Source: CBDBND01 sp965207985 (GTDB lineage: Bacteria > Pseudomonadota > Alphaproteobacteria > Rhodospirillales > Rhodospirillaceae). From it: a stretch of DNA of 64,000 nucleotides. The DNA lies in the NCBI GenBank assembly GCA_965207985.1, contig CBDBND010000035.1, positions 868,001 to 932,000 of the forward strand. The letters run 5' to 3'. Position 1 is the first letter of the stretch. Each line of letters starts with the position of its first letter. The notes under the pieces were generated by a model that ran no database searches, was not told the origin of the DNA, and worked only from the letters and a program-made list of their open reading frames with translations. Below, piece after piece: positions 53,605 to 62,635 of the stretch. Made by a program: the position numbers and the translations under genes.

Positions 53605-53891
53605 TGAACCTGTGATGCGCGTTGGACACGGTCCTGCCCACTTTCAACTTGTTTGACGTAGCGGCGGGCAACGGACTCACGCCGTTTCTGGCTGATGAAA
53701 ATGTTGCGCATCATGGTAAACAGCCATGACTTCATATTCGTACCGGCCTCAAAGTAATCCTTTTTGCACAGGGCAAGTTCAACACAATCCTGAACAAGGT
53801 CGTATGCGTCGTCTTCGGACCGCGTGAGCGAACGCGCAAACCGGGTAAGATCGGGGAGCAGCGATTCAAGCTCTGTGTGAAATGCGGTCAT
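53388..53891 (-). pseudogene. ECF-type sigma factor, region 4 lost
   Basis: From the ATG at 53891 (preceded by ACGGAGGCTGAC) the protein reads AFHTELESLLPDLTRFARSLTRSEDDAYDLVQDCVELAL, KSWLFTMMRNIFISQKRRESVARRYV: region 2 of an ECF sigma factor close to the EcfG/general-stress type. After AIDTL, about residue 107, it enters the complement of the KdpE-like gene and stays open by chance to 53388. The sigma region 4 helix-turn-helix is absent, so promoter recognition should fail. No NepR or PhyR gene is nearby. Confidence 0.88.
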
Positions 53892-54277
53892 GTCAGCCTC
53901 CGTTTTTTCAACTCGGGAGGCGCAGGACACTCAATAGTCCGGATCGATCTGGTGGGCTATCGCGTGCCCTGCGCCTTTTTCCGAGGCTGACGGTCGCGCG
54001 AAAGGCCGTAAAAGAGCTATGTGGATTGCCCCTCAAACTCATAAAAAGGGCATAAGAAATACCGTGGCAATTCTGTGATCCCGGCGTATTGAGGCCTAGC
54101 GCCAGGTGTTTCTAGATCCGCTTAACTAGTTGATTTTTATGGATTTATATTGAATACCACCGGTCGTCACAGGGGCAGCGCCACCCCCTCTTAAGGGCAT
54201 AAAAAAAGCATAAAAAAACGGCCCCTATGAAGCCGAATCTCTGCATGCACATTCTCAGTTGGAGACGATTGCGAAGG
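53892..54277. other. Gene-free region with repeated A-rich motifs
   Basis: About 390 bp with no plausible gene. It holds the sigma-factor promoter side and several GGCATAA-type repeats (for example GCATAAAAAAA twice at about 54197-54218, CTCATAAAAAGGGCATAAG near 54040-54057). On the minus strand CGGC-9 nt-GCCG followed by seven T (54212-54234) could end transcription of the small membrane-protein gene. Confidence 0.35.
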
Positions 54278-54496
54278 TCAATGCCGCCGCCGGGAAACGG
54301 GACAAAAAGGCGCTATGAAAAGCGCTGTTAATCCACAAACGATAAAGACATTGGCAAAAACCTCAAGGGAAAAGACGGTTGATGGTGAAGCGTAGGGATT
54401 CTCCGCCAAAAGGCTTATCACCACGGCTACCGCCATAAAAAGGAGCCCGACATAGAGAAAAGGATGGGCTGTCGTATGATCGTTCCTACCTACCAT
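54278..54496 (-). CDS. Putative small membrane protein
   Basis: 72 residues from the ATG at 54496, with two predicted membrane helices (FLYVGLLFMAVAVVISLLA and VFANVFIVCGLTALFIAPFC). The open frame extends to a TTG at 54583, 11 bp after the tannase-family stop, adding a Cys-containing segment. I do not recognise it. A terminator-like hairpin follows about 45 bp downstream, which slightly supports a real gene. Confidence 0.45.
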   Translation of the reverse strand: MVGRNDHTTAHPFLYVGLLFMAVAVVISLLAENPYASPSTVFSLEVFANVFIVCGLTALFIAPFCPVSRRRH

Positions 54497-54594
54497 ACCC
54501 AACAAATGCTCAATGTGTTTGTTGGGTTGCACAAAAACGCCACATTCCGCACAAGCGACAGAAAACGCCCTTTTTAAGCCCAAAATCTGACGTC

Positions 54595-56169
54595 TTAAGG
54601 CGTCACACGCTCAAAACTGCTCCAGTGATTGACGTCTCCTAAGCCCTTGTAGCGCGCCACATCCGGATAAGGATACGTGGGTCTAGACCGTTTCACGGCA
54701 CTTTGAGGAGGGGGAGGATTCACGCTCAAGAAAGGGTGGGTTTCTTGCTTAAGGTCATAGGCAATGAGCTGATCCGGTGCGACGCCGTTTTCGACCCATT
54801 CTTCCAATGCGGATAAGGAATCTACGAGATCCGGCGCGTCTCCGCCGGCGCAATGACCGACTCCCGGGAGCATGAACAGCCGGTAAAAGTCCGACACCAC
54901 CTCTCTTCCGCCCATGAACCGTTCCACATCAGCCAGATAATCGATGATCCCGAGCGGCGGTACGGATTGATCTGACCAGCCTTGATAGGAAATCATTTTC
55001 CCACCTCGGGCGGCAAAGGCTCGTAAATCAGGATTGCTGGCATAATTTAGATGACGGTTGTAACCCATGCGCGGTGGATCAACGTCAAAGTCCAACATCT
55101 CGGGTTGCCATGACGGGCCTGGATCTTCTGCAAAGGCGAGATAACGGAAGAACTCGCTACCAAACCCGTAATAGCTAGACGGTTGACCTTCGTCGCCGAT
55201 ATATGCAGGGCTCCAATTCAACTCGGATCCGTACATGGGCGTTGCTCTATAAAGCGCCTTACCCTCGGAATTTGTAGCCCCTCGATAGATTCGTCTGATT
55301 GCCTCGACTTCCGGGCCGGTAAAACAATCATCACCAGGACGTCTTCGACATTGCATGTCAGCGGGATCAAAAGTGCATTGTCGTGGATCCTCGATAAGCC
55401 CATCTTCAAGTCCGTCGAGCCCGTCACAGGTTCCGATGACTGCATCATGCAGCAAGGGGAGCTTCGATGCGGGGAGGATCGGTTCGCCGTCTTCGTCCAA
55501 ATTGGCTAGGGCGCTCCAGATCAAATGCAATCCACCGCCAGAACTGACACCTGCAGGAGCAGCAGCGATGATGCCGTCAAAATCTTGAGGAAACCGTTGG
55601 GCCGAAATGAGCCCTTGCCGCCCGCCGGTGGAGCAGCCGCGGAAGTAAGAGCGTTCGATATCTTGCCCCATGGCCGTCTCTACGATGGCCTTGGCTGCTT
55701 GAATAGTTGCGTGTGTTGCCCGGTAATAGAAATCGATTTCGCCCTGTGGATTGTTATATGCCCATTTGCCGTCAAGTGCCGTGCTCTTGTGGCCTAAATC
55801 CGTCGCCACACAAGCATAGCCCCGAGCCAAAGCGTCATCGCACCTGGCGATGATGAATGTATAATTGCCGCAGAATCCTCCACAGCCCTGCATCAGCAGC
55901 TTTCCATTCCAGTTATCTCGAGGAATCCGAAGCTCGAAACCAATGCTCGTCGAGATATAGCCCTCAATTTGGCAATAAGCGGGTGCAGGCGTTGCGGCCG
56001 CAATATCACCTACTCTTATGATATGCGTTGGTGCATCGGGAATTTGTGAGAAGTCCTGGGCTCGAATGGCATCACACGATAACGGCTGTGCTTGGGTAGG
56101 ATTGATTGACAGAATCAAAACGAAAGTCATCAGCACAGCTGGACATAGCCCCGATTTCAAATGCCTCAT
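54595..56169 (-). CDS. Tannase/feruloyl esterase family hydrolase
   Basis: Secreted alpha/beta-hydrolase that cleaves esters of phenolic acids, 524 aa. A signal peptide (VLMTFVLILSINPTQA) is followed by the family core: the nucleophile S180 in GCSTGGRQG, the acid region YQGWSDQSVPP, and the catalytic His in GVGHCAGGDAPD. Paired cysteines around the Ser and His are typical (CS-D-HC motif). The ATG at 56169 follows GGGAGGTGCAGCATC; the longer frame upstream has no signal peptide at its N terminus. It is divergent from two MDR oxidoreductases (190-bp promoter region with nothing else recognised). Confidence 0.92.
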   Translation of the reverse strand: MRHLKSGLCPAVLMTFVLILSINPTQAQPLSCDAIRAQDFSQIPDAPTHIIRVGDIAAATPAPAYCQIEGYISTSIGFELRIPRDNWNGKLLMQGCGGFCGNYTFIIARCDDALARGYACVATDLGHKSTALDGKWAYNNPQGEIDFYYRATHATIQAAKAIVETAMGQDIERSYFRGCSTGGRQGLISAQRFPQDFDGIIAAAPAGVSSGGGLHLIWSALANLDEDGEPILPASKLPLLHDAVIGTCDGLDGLEDGLIEDPRQCTFDPADMQCRRRPGDDCFTGPEVEAIRRIYRGATNSEGKALYRATPMYGSELNWSPAYIGDEGQPSSYYGFGSEFFRYLAFAEDPGPSWQPEMLDFDVDPPRMGYNRHLNYASNPDLRAFAARGGKMISYQGWSDQSVPPLGIIDYLADVERFMGGREVVSDFYRLFMLPGVGHCAGGDAPDLVDSLSALEEWVENGVAPDQLIAYDLKQETHPFLSVNPPPPQSAVKRSRPTYPYPDVARYKGLGDVNHWSSFERVTP

Positions 56170-56359
56170 GATGCTGCACCTCCCTGATCCCTGTAATATT
56201 GAAGCAATTTTATGCCTCCCATTCTGCCAACGGAAGTTTGAGAAATGACCAAGGCGCGGTCGGTTTACTTGGGGTGGGTGTTGTGTTCGATCTGGGAACG
56301 ATACAGGAGGGGGCAGAAGAGCTTCAGGCTCCAATTTATCGATGTGACGGAGACGCACC

Positions 56360-57376
56360 ATGAAAGTTTATGAAGTCGGCGATCAAAAGGGCATTGAGTC
56401 CCTACGGATGGTGGACCGCGATGAACCGACGCCAGGCCCAGGGCAAGCCCTTGTAAAATTCCACGCCCATTCCTTGAATTATCGCGACTACATGGTGCTC
56501 AACGGCTGGTACGGGCCACCAAAAGCAGAAACCTTGATTCCGGTCAGTGATGGCTCGGGAGAAGTGGTTGCCTTAGGGGATGGCGCCAGCGGCGTCTCTG
56601 TGGGTGACCAGGTTTGCATTAGTTTCTTCTCGGCTTGGATGGATGGGCCATTGGCCCCCCAATACTTTGGGTCCGATCTCGGTGGCGGCACCGACGGCAC
56701 GTTGGCGGAAATGGGTGTCTTCCCGGCAGACGCATTGGTCAAATTACCGGACTCTTTTTCCTATGCCGATGGATCCTGCCTCCCCTGCGCCGGGGTGACC
56801 GCATGGAATTGCATTGTCGAGGCCGGCAGAGTTAAGGAAGGCGACACCGTTCTTTTGATGGGAACAGGTGGGGTGTCCTGCTTTGGTATTCAAATCGCTG
56901 CAGCGAAAGGCGCCAAATCCATTGTGACATCGTCAAGTGATGACAAGCTGGCAAAAGCCAAAGCCCTCGGTGCGGAACATGGGATCAATTACAAGAAGGC
57001 GGAAAGCTGGCCTAAGGCGGTACTGGAAGTAACGGGTGGCGCCGGCGCAGATATCATTATTGAAGTCGGAGGTCCTGCGAGCCTGGAACAATCGTTCGAG
57101 GCGGCGGCATTTAACGGCCGGATCCACCTCATCGGTACTTTGGCCGGTGAGGCACAGGGCCCTCTCAACACCATGCCGCTCCTAGGTAAAAACCTGAATC
57201 TCCGCGGCGTCGCTGTGGGCAGTAAGAGAATGCTGCAGGATCTGGCAGCAACCCTAGACAACGCCGGATCAAAGCCGGTGATCGATAAAGAATTTGCCTT
57301 TACAGATGCCGCTGATGCCTTCCGTCATATGGAAAGTCGGTCTCATTTCGGTAATATCGTCATCACCCACGACTAA
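56360..57376 (+). CDS. Zinc-free MDR alcohol dehydrogenase/quinone reductase, copy 1
   Basis: 338-aa NAD(P)-dependent medium-chain reductase. LNYRDYMVLNGWYGPP, PVSDGSGEVVALGDGASGVSVGDQV, CLPCAGVTAWNCIVEAGRVKEGDTVLLMGTGGVSCFGIQIAAAKGA (Rossmann loop) and ADIIIEVGGPASLEQS are typical of the YdjL/AST1-like group. No structural-zinc cysteines are seen. It is followed after 30 bp by a close paralogue, so the pair arose by tandem duplication and may form heteromers or act on successive intermediates. Confidence 0.92.
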   Translation: MKVYEVGDQKGIESLRMVDRDEPTPGPGQALVKFHAHSLNYRDYMVLNGWYGPPKAETLIPVSDGSGEVVALGDGASGVSVGDQVCISFFSAWMDGPLAPQYFGSDLGGGTDGTLAEMGVFPADALVKLPDSFSYADGSCLPCAGVTAWNCIVEAGRVKEGDTVLLMGTGGVSCFGIQIAAAKGAKSIVTSSSDDKLAKAKALGAEHGINYKKAESWPKAVLEVTGGAGADIIIEVGGPASLEQSFEAAAFNGRIHLIGTLAGEAQGPLNTMPLLGKNLNLRGVAVGSKRMLQDLAATLDNAGSKPVIDKEFAFTDAADAFRHMESRSHFGNIVITHD

Positions 57377-57406
57377 CACCGGGTCAAACCCGGGCAGGAG
57401 GACGCC

Positions 57407-58411
57407 ATGAAGGCCTGGGAAATCGGAGATCAGACAGACCTGGATTCGCTTCGGATGGTGGAGCGCGACGCGCCCATTGCCGGACACGGTGAGGCGGTCC
57501 TTGCGGTTGAAGCCTGCTCCCTTAATCACCGTGATCTCATGATTATGCGGGGCCGTTACGGCGGGCCCAAACCGGAATCACGTATCCCACTGAGCGACAT
57601 GTCCGGTGAAGTGGTGGCCATCGGCCAAGGTGTCTCTAATGTTCAGCCGGGCGACAAAGTCGGTGCAACCCATTTCACGGGCTGGATCAATGGCGATTGG
57701 GCGCCTGCGTATTTTGGCCATGATCTTGGCAGTACGGCCGATGGCGTTTTAGCCGAGCGTATCGTGGTTCCGGCACATTGCCTGTACAAACTGCCAAGCA
57801 ATTTAAGTATCGAAGCGAGCGCCACCTTGCCAGTCGCCGGTGCGACGGTTTGGTCGTGCGTTCAAACACTCGGCGGAATAAAGGCGGGAGACACCGTTTT
57901 AATGCTGGGAACCGGTGGTGTTTCAGTCTTCGGCCTGCAGATTGCCAAAATGAACGGTGCTCGTACGGCCATCACGTCGTCCAGCGATGAAAAGTTGGAG
58001 CGAATGCGCATCCTCGGTGCCGACGTGACCGTCAATTACCGAACCAATCCTGATTGGGATAAGGAAATTCTGGAGAAGACCGGTGGTGTCGACATTGTCG
58101 TGGAAACCGGTGGTAGTGGAACCTTAGGCAAGTCCATTGCCTGTTGTGCTCCCAATGGCAGAATCGGACTTATCGGCGCGCTCGCGGCCGGAGGAGAACA
58201 GCCAAGTCTGGGCGGCCTGTTGCTCAAGAATTTGGTCTTAAAGGGGATTACCTCTGGCAGCCGGACCATGATGGAAGACCTTGTTGCCGCCATTGAAGCC
58301 AACGGCTTCGATCCGATCGTTGACAGCGTTTTCGACTTCGACCAGGCCCCTGAGGCGTATAAATACCTGGATAGTGGGTCGCACATCGGCAAAGTGGTGA
58401 TCAAAGTCTAG
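57407..58411 (+). CDS. Zinc-free MDR alcohol dehydrogenase/quinone reductase, copy 2
   Basis: 334-aa paralogue of the gene before it, with the same plan: LNHRDLMIMRGRYGGPKPESRIPLSDMSGEVVAIGQG, TLPVAGATVWSCVQTLGGIKAGDTVLMLGTGGVSVFGLQIAKMNGA and VDIVVETGGSGTLGKS. Roughly half of the residues are shared with copy 1, so the duplication is old. The stop codon overlaps the convergent neighbour's stop in the palindrome CTAG (58408-58411). Confidence 0.92.
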   Translation: MKAWEIGDQTDLDSLRMVERDAPIAGHGEAVLAVEACSLNHRDLMIMRGRYGGPKPESRIPLSDMSGEVVAIGQGVSNVQPGDKVGATHFTGWINGDWAPAYFGHDLGSTADGVLAERIVVPAHCLYKLPSNLSIEASATLPVAGATVWSCVQTLGGIKAGDTVLMLGTGGVSVFGLQIAKMNGARTAITSSSDEKLERMRILGADVTVNYRTNPDWDKEILEKTGGVDIVVETGGSGTLGKSIACCAPNGRIGLIGALAAGGEQPSLGGLLLKNLVLKGITSGSRTMMEDLVAAIEANGFDPIVDSVFDFDQAPEAYKYLDSGSHIGKVVIKV

Positions 58412-58944
58412 CTGCTTTCGGCTTGTCGCTTAATCGACGCCAGCAGTCGCATACGGATCAGTCCTGACCAGGGTCTGATAATCGTCCAATAGAGTCTGAA
58501 CAAGCGCACCGTCTTAGCGTCGGTACAGAAAACGCGCGTCTCCGTATCTATGCGCACCCGGTCATCGCCCAAAACTGTCAACCAGATCCCCCAGACCAGT
58601 TTCATACATCCGGGCTCGTTGAATTCACGAAATGCGGCTGCATCAACCGCATTCTTATCTTTTGGCGCATTACGGCCGCCGAGTAAGCCTCTCATCAGAT
58701 CGTGCGGTGGCGTGCGAATAAGCGGCATAAAGTCATTCACCGACATATACCGGTCCGGGATCTCTTTGTTGTAAATCCGGGCAGGAATACGCCACAGGCG
58801 CATGAGGGCTTTGGCAATGGTGGAATCGGTGATGTCCATCGCCTCCACCGCTTCAAACACGCGCACTGGCTGAGCCAAAACCACGGTCGTGTGATGTTCG
58901 GAGAACTGGTAATCGGGCACCAAACTGTTCAACACATCGGACAT
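58408..58944 (-). CDS. DUF2867-like / SRPBCC-type protein
   Basis: 178 aa, no signal peptide. NSLVPDYQFSEHHTTVVLAQPVRVFEAVEAMDI resembles the start of DUF2867-type SRPBCC folds, and VRLFRLYWTIIRPWSGLIRMRLLASIKRQAE is the usual end. Members are small lipid- or ligand-binding proteins of unknown role, often next to oxidoreductases as here. Divergent from the methyltransferase with a 107-bp gap. Confidence 0.7.
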   Translation of the reverse strand: MSDVLNSLVPDYQFSEHHTTVVLAQPVRVFEAVEAMDITDSTIAKALMRLWRIPARIYNKEIPDRYMSVNDFMPLIRTPPHDLMRGLLGGRNAPKDKNAVDAAAFREFNEPGCMKLVWGIWLTVLGDDRVRIDTETRVFCTDAKTVRLFRLYWTIIRPWSGLIRMRLLASIKRQAESS

Positions 58945-59051
58945 GAGACCACCGAAATTAACTGCCTGATGGGCTTAATGGCCTAGTCAGCCTTTGGCAA
59001 GAGGGTCGCCTGTGGCAGACTAAACGGTCGTCTTAATGCAGGAGCTTAAAC

Positions 59052-60134
59052 ATGATTCCCAATACCGGACGGGGCATGGTCGGACGCCTTGAGCGGGTTC
59101 CCAAACTGGACTTGGAGAACTACCAGGACTTCTGCGAGGGCGTACGCAAATACACCCTGGGTGATCTCAGGGGTCCGGCCATGGTTGAAGTTGAGAAAGC
59201 ACTGGAAGAAGTCGCGGCATCCGGAGACAAGGACTTAACCGATATCGGCGATCTGCGTTCCATCTTTGATCCTATCCCCATCATTAAGACCCGCAACCGG
59301 GTGATGCGCTCCATTCAAGAAATGACGTGGCGCAGTTTGACGGACGAATACTACGGGGATGCTGAAAAATACGCCGCAGAATTGGCTGATTACGACAAAC
59401 GAGGTCCGGGAACCGTCGAGTATGATCTTGATTGGGAACCGCCCGCGTATACCCGTGAGCCCATTCATATTATGCCCGGTGGTTACACCGAAGCGGAACT
59501 TGGCGGCTACGTTTATCACCACGGATCCAACACGTTCTTTGAGGGCATGAATACCCAGGACGAATCGAACATTGCAATCGTCAATGCGATAGAAAGCCCT
59601 AAAGACGGCAAAGTACAGCGTATCCTTGATATCGGCTGCACCATCGGTCAAACCACGGTCGCGTTGAAAGAACGGTTCCCCGAAGCCGAGGTTTGGGGCA
59701 TTGATGCCGGTGCGCCGATGGTGCGCTTTGCCCATAAACGGGCAGTCGATCTAGGCCAAGAGATTCATTTCGCCCACCGTCTTGCCGAAGATACGAAATT
59801 TCCCGACGGCCATTTTGACATGGTCAGCGCCTTCATTTTGTTCCACGAAGTGACCATGGAAGCGCAGGCGCAAATATTGAGAGAAGTCTTCCGGGTATTA
59901 CGTCCCGGCGGTACCTTTAACATCTCTGATTTTCCGCACAACCTAAAGGACAACTATCCGCCATTCATGCGCTACTTCATTGAAATCGACAGCAAGGACA
60001 ATTGCGAACCCTACGCGTTCGACTTCACCATGTGCGATTTTCAGAAAAATCTTCAGGATGTTGGTTTCAAGACATGGTCCGGCGAAGATCAGATCATGGT
60101 TGTCAAAACAGTGCATGCGGAGAAGCCCGCATAG
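59052..60134 (+). CDS. Class I SAM-dependent methyltransferase
   Basis: 360 aa. A helical N-terminal domain (about 1-180, including RVPKLDLENYQDFCEGVRKYTLGDLRG) precedes a Rossmann methyltransferase fold: motif I ILDIGCTIGQTTVALKERFP, motif II VWGIDAGAPMVRFAHKRA, then DMVSAFILFHEVTMEAQAQILREVFRVLRPGG. The substrate is unknown. The N-terminal domain and the metabolic neighbours suggest a small-molecule rather than a macromolecule substrate. Confidence 0.92.
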   Translation: MIPNTGRGMVGRLERVPKLDLENYQDFCEGVRKYTLGDLRGPAMVEVEKALEEVAASGDKDLTDIGDLRSIFDPIPIIKTRNRVMRSIQEMTWRSLTDEYYGDAEKYAAELADYDKRGPGTVEYDLDWEPPAYTREPIHIMPGGYTEAELGGYVYHHGSNTFFEGMNTQDESNIAIVNAIESPKDGKVQRILDIGCTIGQTTVALKERFPEAEVWGIDAGAPMVRFAHKRAVDLGQEIHFAHRLAEDTKFPDGHFDMVSAFILFHEVTMEAQAQILREVFRVLRPGGTFNISDFPHNLKDNYPPFMRYFIEIDSKDNCEPYAFDFTMCDFQKNLQDVGFKTWSGEDQIMVVKTVHAEKPA

Positions 60135-60233
60135 TTGGCTAACATAAAAACGGTGAAATTAAGAAAGAGCCCGGCTTTTCCAGGTTCTTCAAATTTTGGA
60201 ACGTACATAAAATCCAGTTACCGGCAATTCTAG

Positions 60234-61237
60234 TCAGAATTTAGCTTCCATTAACTGCGTACCTTCGCTTGTAAAAATATCATGCATCTGTGTATGAGCG
60301 CCCAAAAACCGAAAATAGTCCTGAGTTTCCAGAACAAGATTTCGTCTTATCTCAAGCAACGCACTACTGCCGGGTTTCATTTCTCGGAACAAAGAGTCAT
60401 AAGTGGAGACACCATACAAAAATCCGCACGATCTGATTGATAAAACGATACTAGGTGGCTCAAGTTCTTCTTTCCAACTACAATCAAACGACGTATTCGA
60501 AAGTTCGTTGAGCATCGCAAGTTGCACGACGGATGTAGAACACTTTTTGTCAGTATCAACTAATAGCGACGGCACTCCATTTCTTGGCGATTGCAAATAG
60601 ATACTGTCAAATAGACCAGATCCGCACCCAAGGTTGACGTACCCGGAAGGCTATTCTGGCAAAAAGCTTTCCATGTTCAAGAAATCAGGTACGACCCAAG
60701 TGGCAAAATAGACGTCTGCATCTATTGCTTTTTGACTGCTTTTCCCACCCAGGTATTTGTCTATGATTGCGGTGTATTGTTGTTGAACAACGCTTTTCCA
60801 GGTTGTGAAAGCTTTTGAAGTTTCTTTCTTCCAGTCGTCCAAAAAGTCAGTCGTTACACTGTCATAGCGAATCCGCATAGGAAGGTGTTGCGTAAATAGA
60901 TCCAGGTTAGGGCTTTTGAAGTTTCTTTCTTCCAGTCGTCCAAAAAGTCAGTCGTTACACTGTCATAGCGAATCCGCATAGGAAGGTGTTGCGTAAATAG
61001 ATCCAGGTTAGGGCTGATGGTCGAGTAGCCCTTCAGCCGTTGTATGAGAATTTTTTGCAAAGCATATTGAGAAGCAAGTCTGTAATGAATGCGTCGCCCT
61101 ATTTCATGTTTATGATTGATTTCGACAATGCGGCCCTTATCTGACTGCAAAAGCTCTACATAAATGTTGCACGCCTCTTCGAACTCATGTCTTTCCATGG
61201 CATTAGATACGGCGAGGTACTGTTTATCAAAATTCAT
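60234..61237 (-). pseudogene. Second SAM methyltransferase, broken by tandem duplication and amber codon
   Basis: Begins MNFDKQYLAVSNAMERHEFEEACNIY. A 101-bp tandem duplication (60812-61013) shifts the frame. Removing one copy restores reading through KETSKAFTTWKSVVQQQYTAIIDKYLGGK up to an in-frame TAG at 60651-60653. Beyond that TAG, in the same frame, comes PSGYVNLGCGSGLFDSIYL, a methyltransferase motif I, then VPSLLVDTDKKCSTSVVQ, ending at 60234. The ancestor had about 300 residues. Base composition is more AT-rich than in the neighbours, so it may have been acquired. A sugar O-methyltransferase role is a guess. Confidence 0.8.
60812..61013. repeat. Tandem duplication, unit 101 bp, two copies
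   Basis: The segment GCTTTTGAAGTTTC ... CCAGGTTAGG occurs twice without interruption (60812-60912 and 60913-61013), apparently identical. Because 101 is not a multiple of three, it breaks the reading frame of the gene that contains it. The next bases (GCT) are shared, a short homology that could have promoted slippage or unequal exchange. Confidence 0.95.
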
Positions 61238-61291
61238 TACTGATACTCGGCACCCCGTTTTTCACCCTGGTTATATGCAACGAAATTACCA

Positions 61292-62635
61292 CTATACATG
61301 AATGCCCTCACCCTCATGTTTGATCGGCGAAATGAGATCCGACGAAAAACTCTTGGCTCCGGCAAAGAAATGTCCTAACGACCAAAATAAAGCAATGACT
61401 GTCACACATGGCAACGCAAAACGTAATGCTTCTGACCCTAGATTGGGAGTTAACACATCACTGACAATGCCAACCAACGGAGGCCCCAATCCGAGAGAAA
61501 TGATATTTGTAATGAACAAGGATACGGCTACGGCGACACCACGCATGCGTACCGGTGAGAATCCCTGAATGGCCGATGCCATTGGACCGAGGTGGATGGA
61601 ATACAGAAGAACAGAGAAACTCAGAAATATCAGCGCAAGCGTTGAATCAGAAACGATAAAGATCATCAATGTTAATGGGGCCGCGCAAAAGGTTGCAGCG
61701 GCCGGTAACCACATGTACCAGCGTTCATCACGGCGGCTTAAAAGATCTACAAGACGCCCACCTAGCAATGTGCCAGCCCCGCCCCCAAAGCCAATAATGG
61801 GGGCAAGCCATGTACCGATTTCACCTGACCCCATCCCATAGGTGCGGTCCAGAAAAGACGGCATCCACTGCAAAGTCGTAAGGTAGGCCAGTCCCGTCAG
61901 AGCGCCGCCAGCAATAAAATGACGGTAGGCACGCCGCTGCCAAAGATGGGACGCAACAACACGTATAGCTGGGACGGTACCACTGTCTGCAAGCCCCTCC
62001 ACGCGGCCACGTTGAGGCTCACGCATCGTCAATCGAATCACGATGGCGAGGATGACGCCCGGTAATCCCACAGCAATAAACGCCACTCTCCAATTAAAGA
62101 ATTCGTTGATCCATCCGCCGACAAGGAACCCAAATAAAACGCCGAGAGAAATGCCCGATGAAAAAATCGATAGGGCCATTGCCCGGTGTTGGGGCGGAAA
62201 ATAATCAGAGATCAATGAGTGTGAGGCCGGTGTGTATCCAGCTTCACCGACAGCTACACCTATGCGCGCCAACATGAGTTGCAAAAAGTTTTGGGCAAGC
62301 CCGCACAGAGCGGTCATGACGCTCCACACGACGAGCACAATAGCGATCAAACTGCGCCGATTGACGTGATCGGTCAAACGTCCCATGGGAATACCCATGA
62401 CCGCGTAAAACACGGCAAAGGCGGTGCCCGCCAAAAAGCCGAGCTGGGTATCCGACAAGTCGAGGTCCGCTTTGATAGGCGGCATAAGAATGGCAAGGAT
62501 TTGCCGGTCGATATAATTGACGGTGAATGTAAAAAGGAGAAGCCCGAGAACATATCGACGATAGATGACCGAACCAGACTCGCCTAACTGGGCTTCATGC
62601 GTTCTCGTCTCGGTCACCGCGGTGTCGCCTGCCAT
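61292..62635 (-). CDS. MFS transporter
   Basis: 447-aa major facilitator with 12 predicted helices. YVLGLLLFTFTVNYIDRQILAILMPPIKADLDLSDTQLGFL is the start of the anion:cation symporter/Spinster-like branch. The A-motif is GRLTDHVNRRSL, and GEAGYTPASHSLISDYFPPQHRAMAL is typical. Likely imports or exports an organic acid. Its start overlaps the end of the bicupin gene by about 20 bp, so the two are cotranslated, and the M24 peptidase gene precedes them. Confidence 0.93.
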   Translation of the reverse strand: MAGDTAVTETRTHEAQLGESGSVIYRRYVLGLLLFTFTVNYIDRQILAILMPPIKADLDLSDTQLGFLAGTAFAVFYAVMGIPMGRLTDHVNRRSLIAIVLVVWSVMTALCGLAQNFLQLMLARIGVAVGEAGYTPASHSLISDYFPPQHRAMALSIFSSGISLGVLFGFLVGGWINEFFNWRVAFIAVGLPGVILAIVIRLTMREPQRGRVEGLADSGTVPAIRVVASHLWQRRAYRHFIAGGALTGLAYLTTLQWMPSFLDRTYGMGSGEIGTWLAPIIGFGGGAGTLLGGRLVDLLSRRDERWYMWLPAAATFCAAPLTLMIFIVSDSTLALIFLSFSVLLYSIHLGPMASAIQGFSPVRMRGVAVAVSLFITNIISLGLGPPLVGIVSDVLTPNLGSEALRFALPCVTVIALFWSLGHFFAGAKSFSSDLISPIKHEGEGIHV

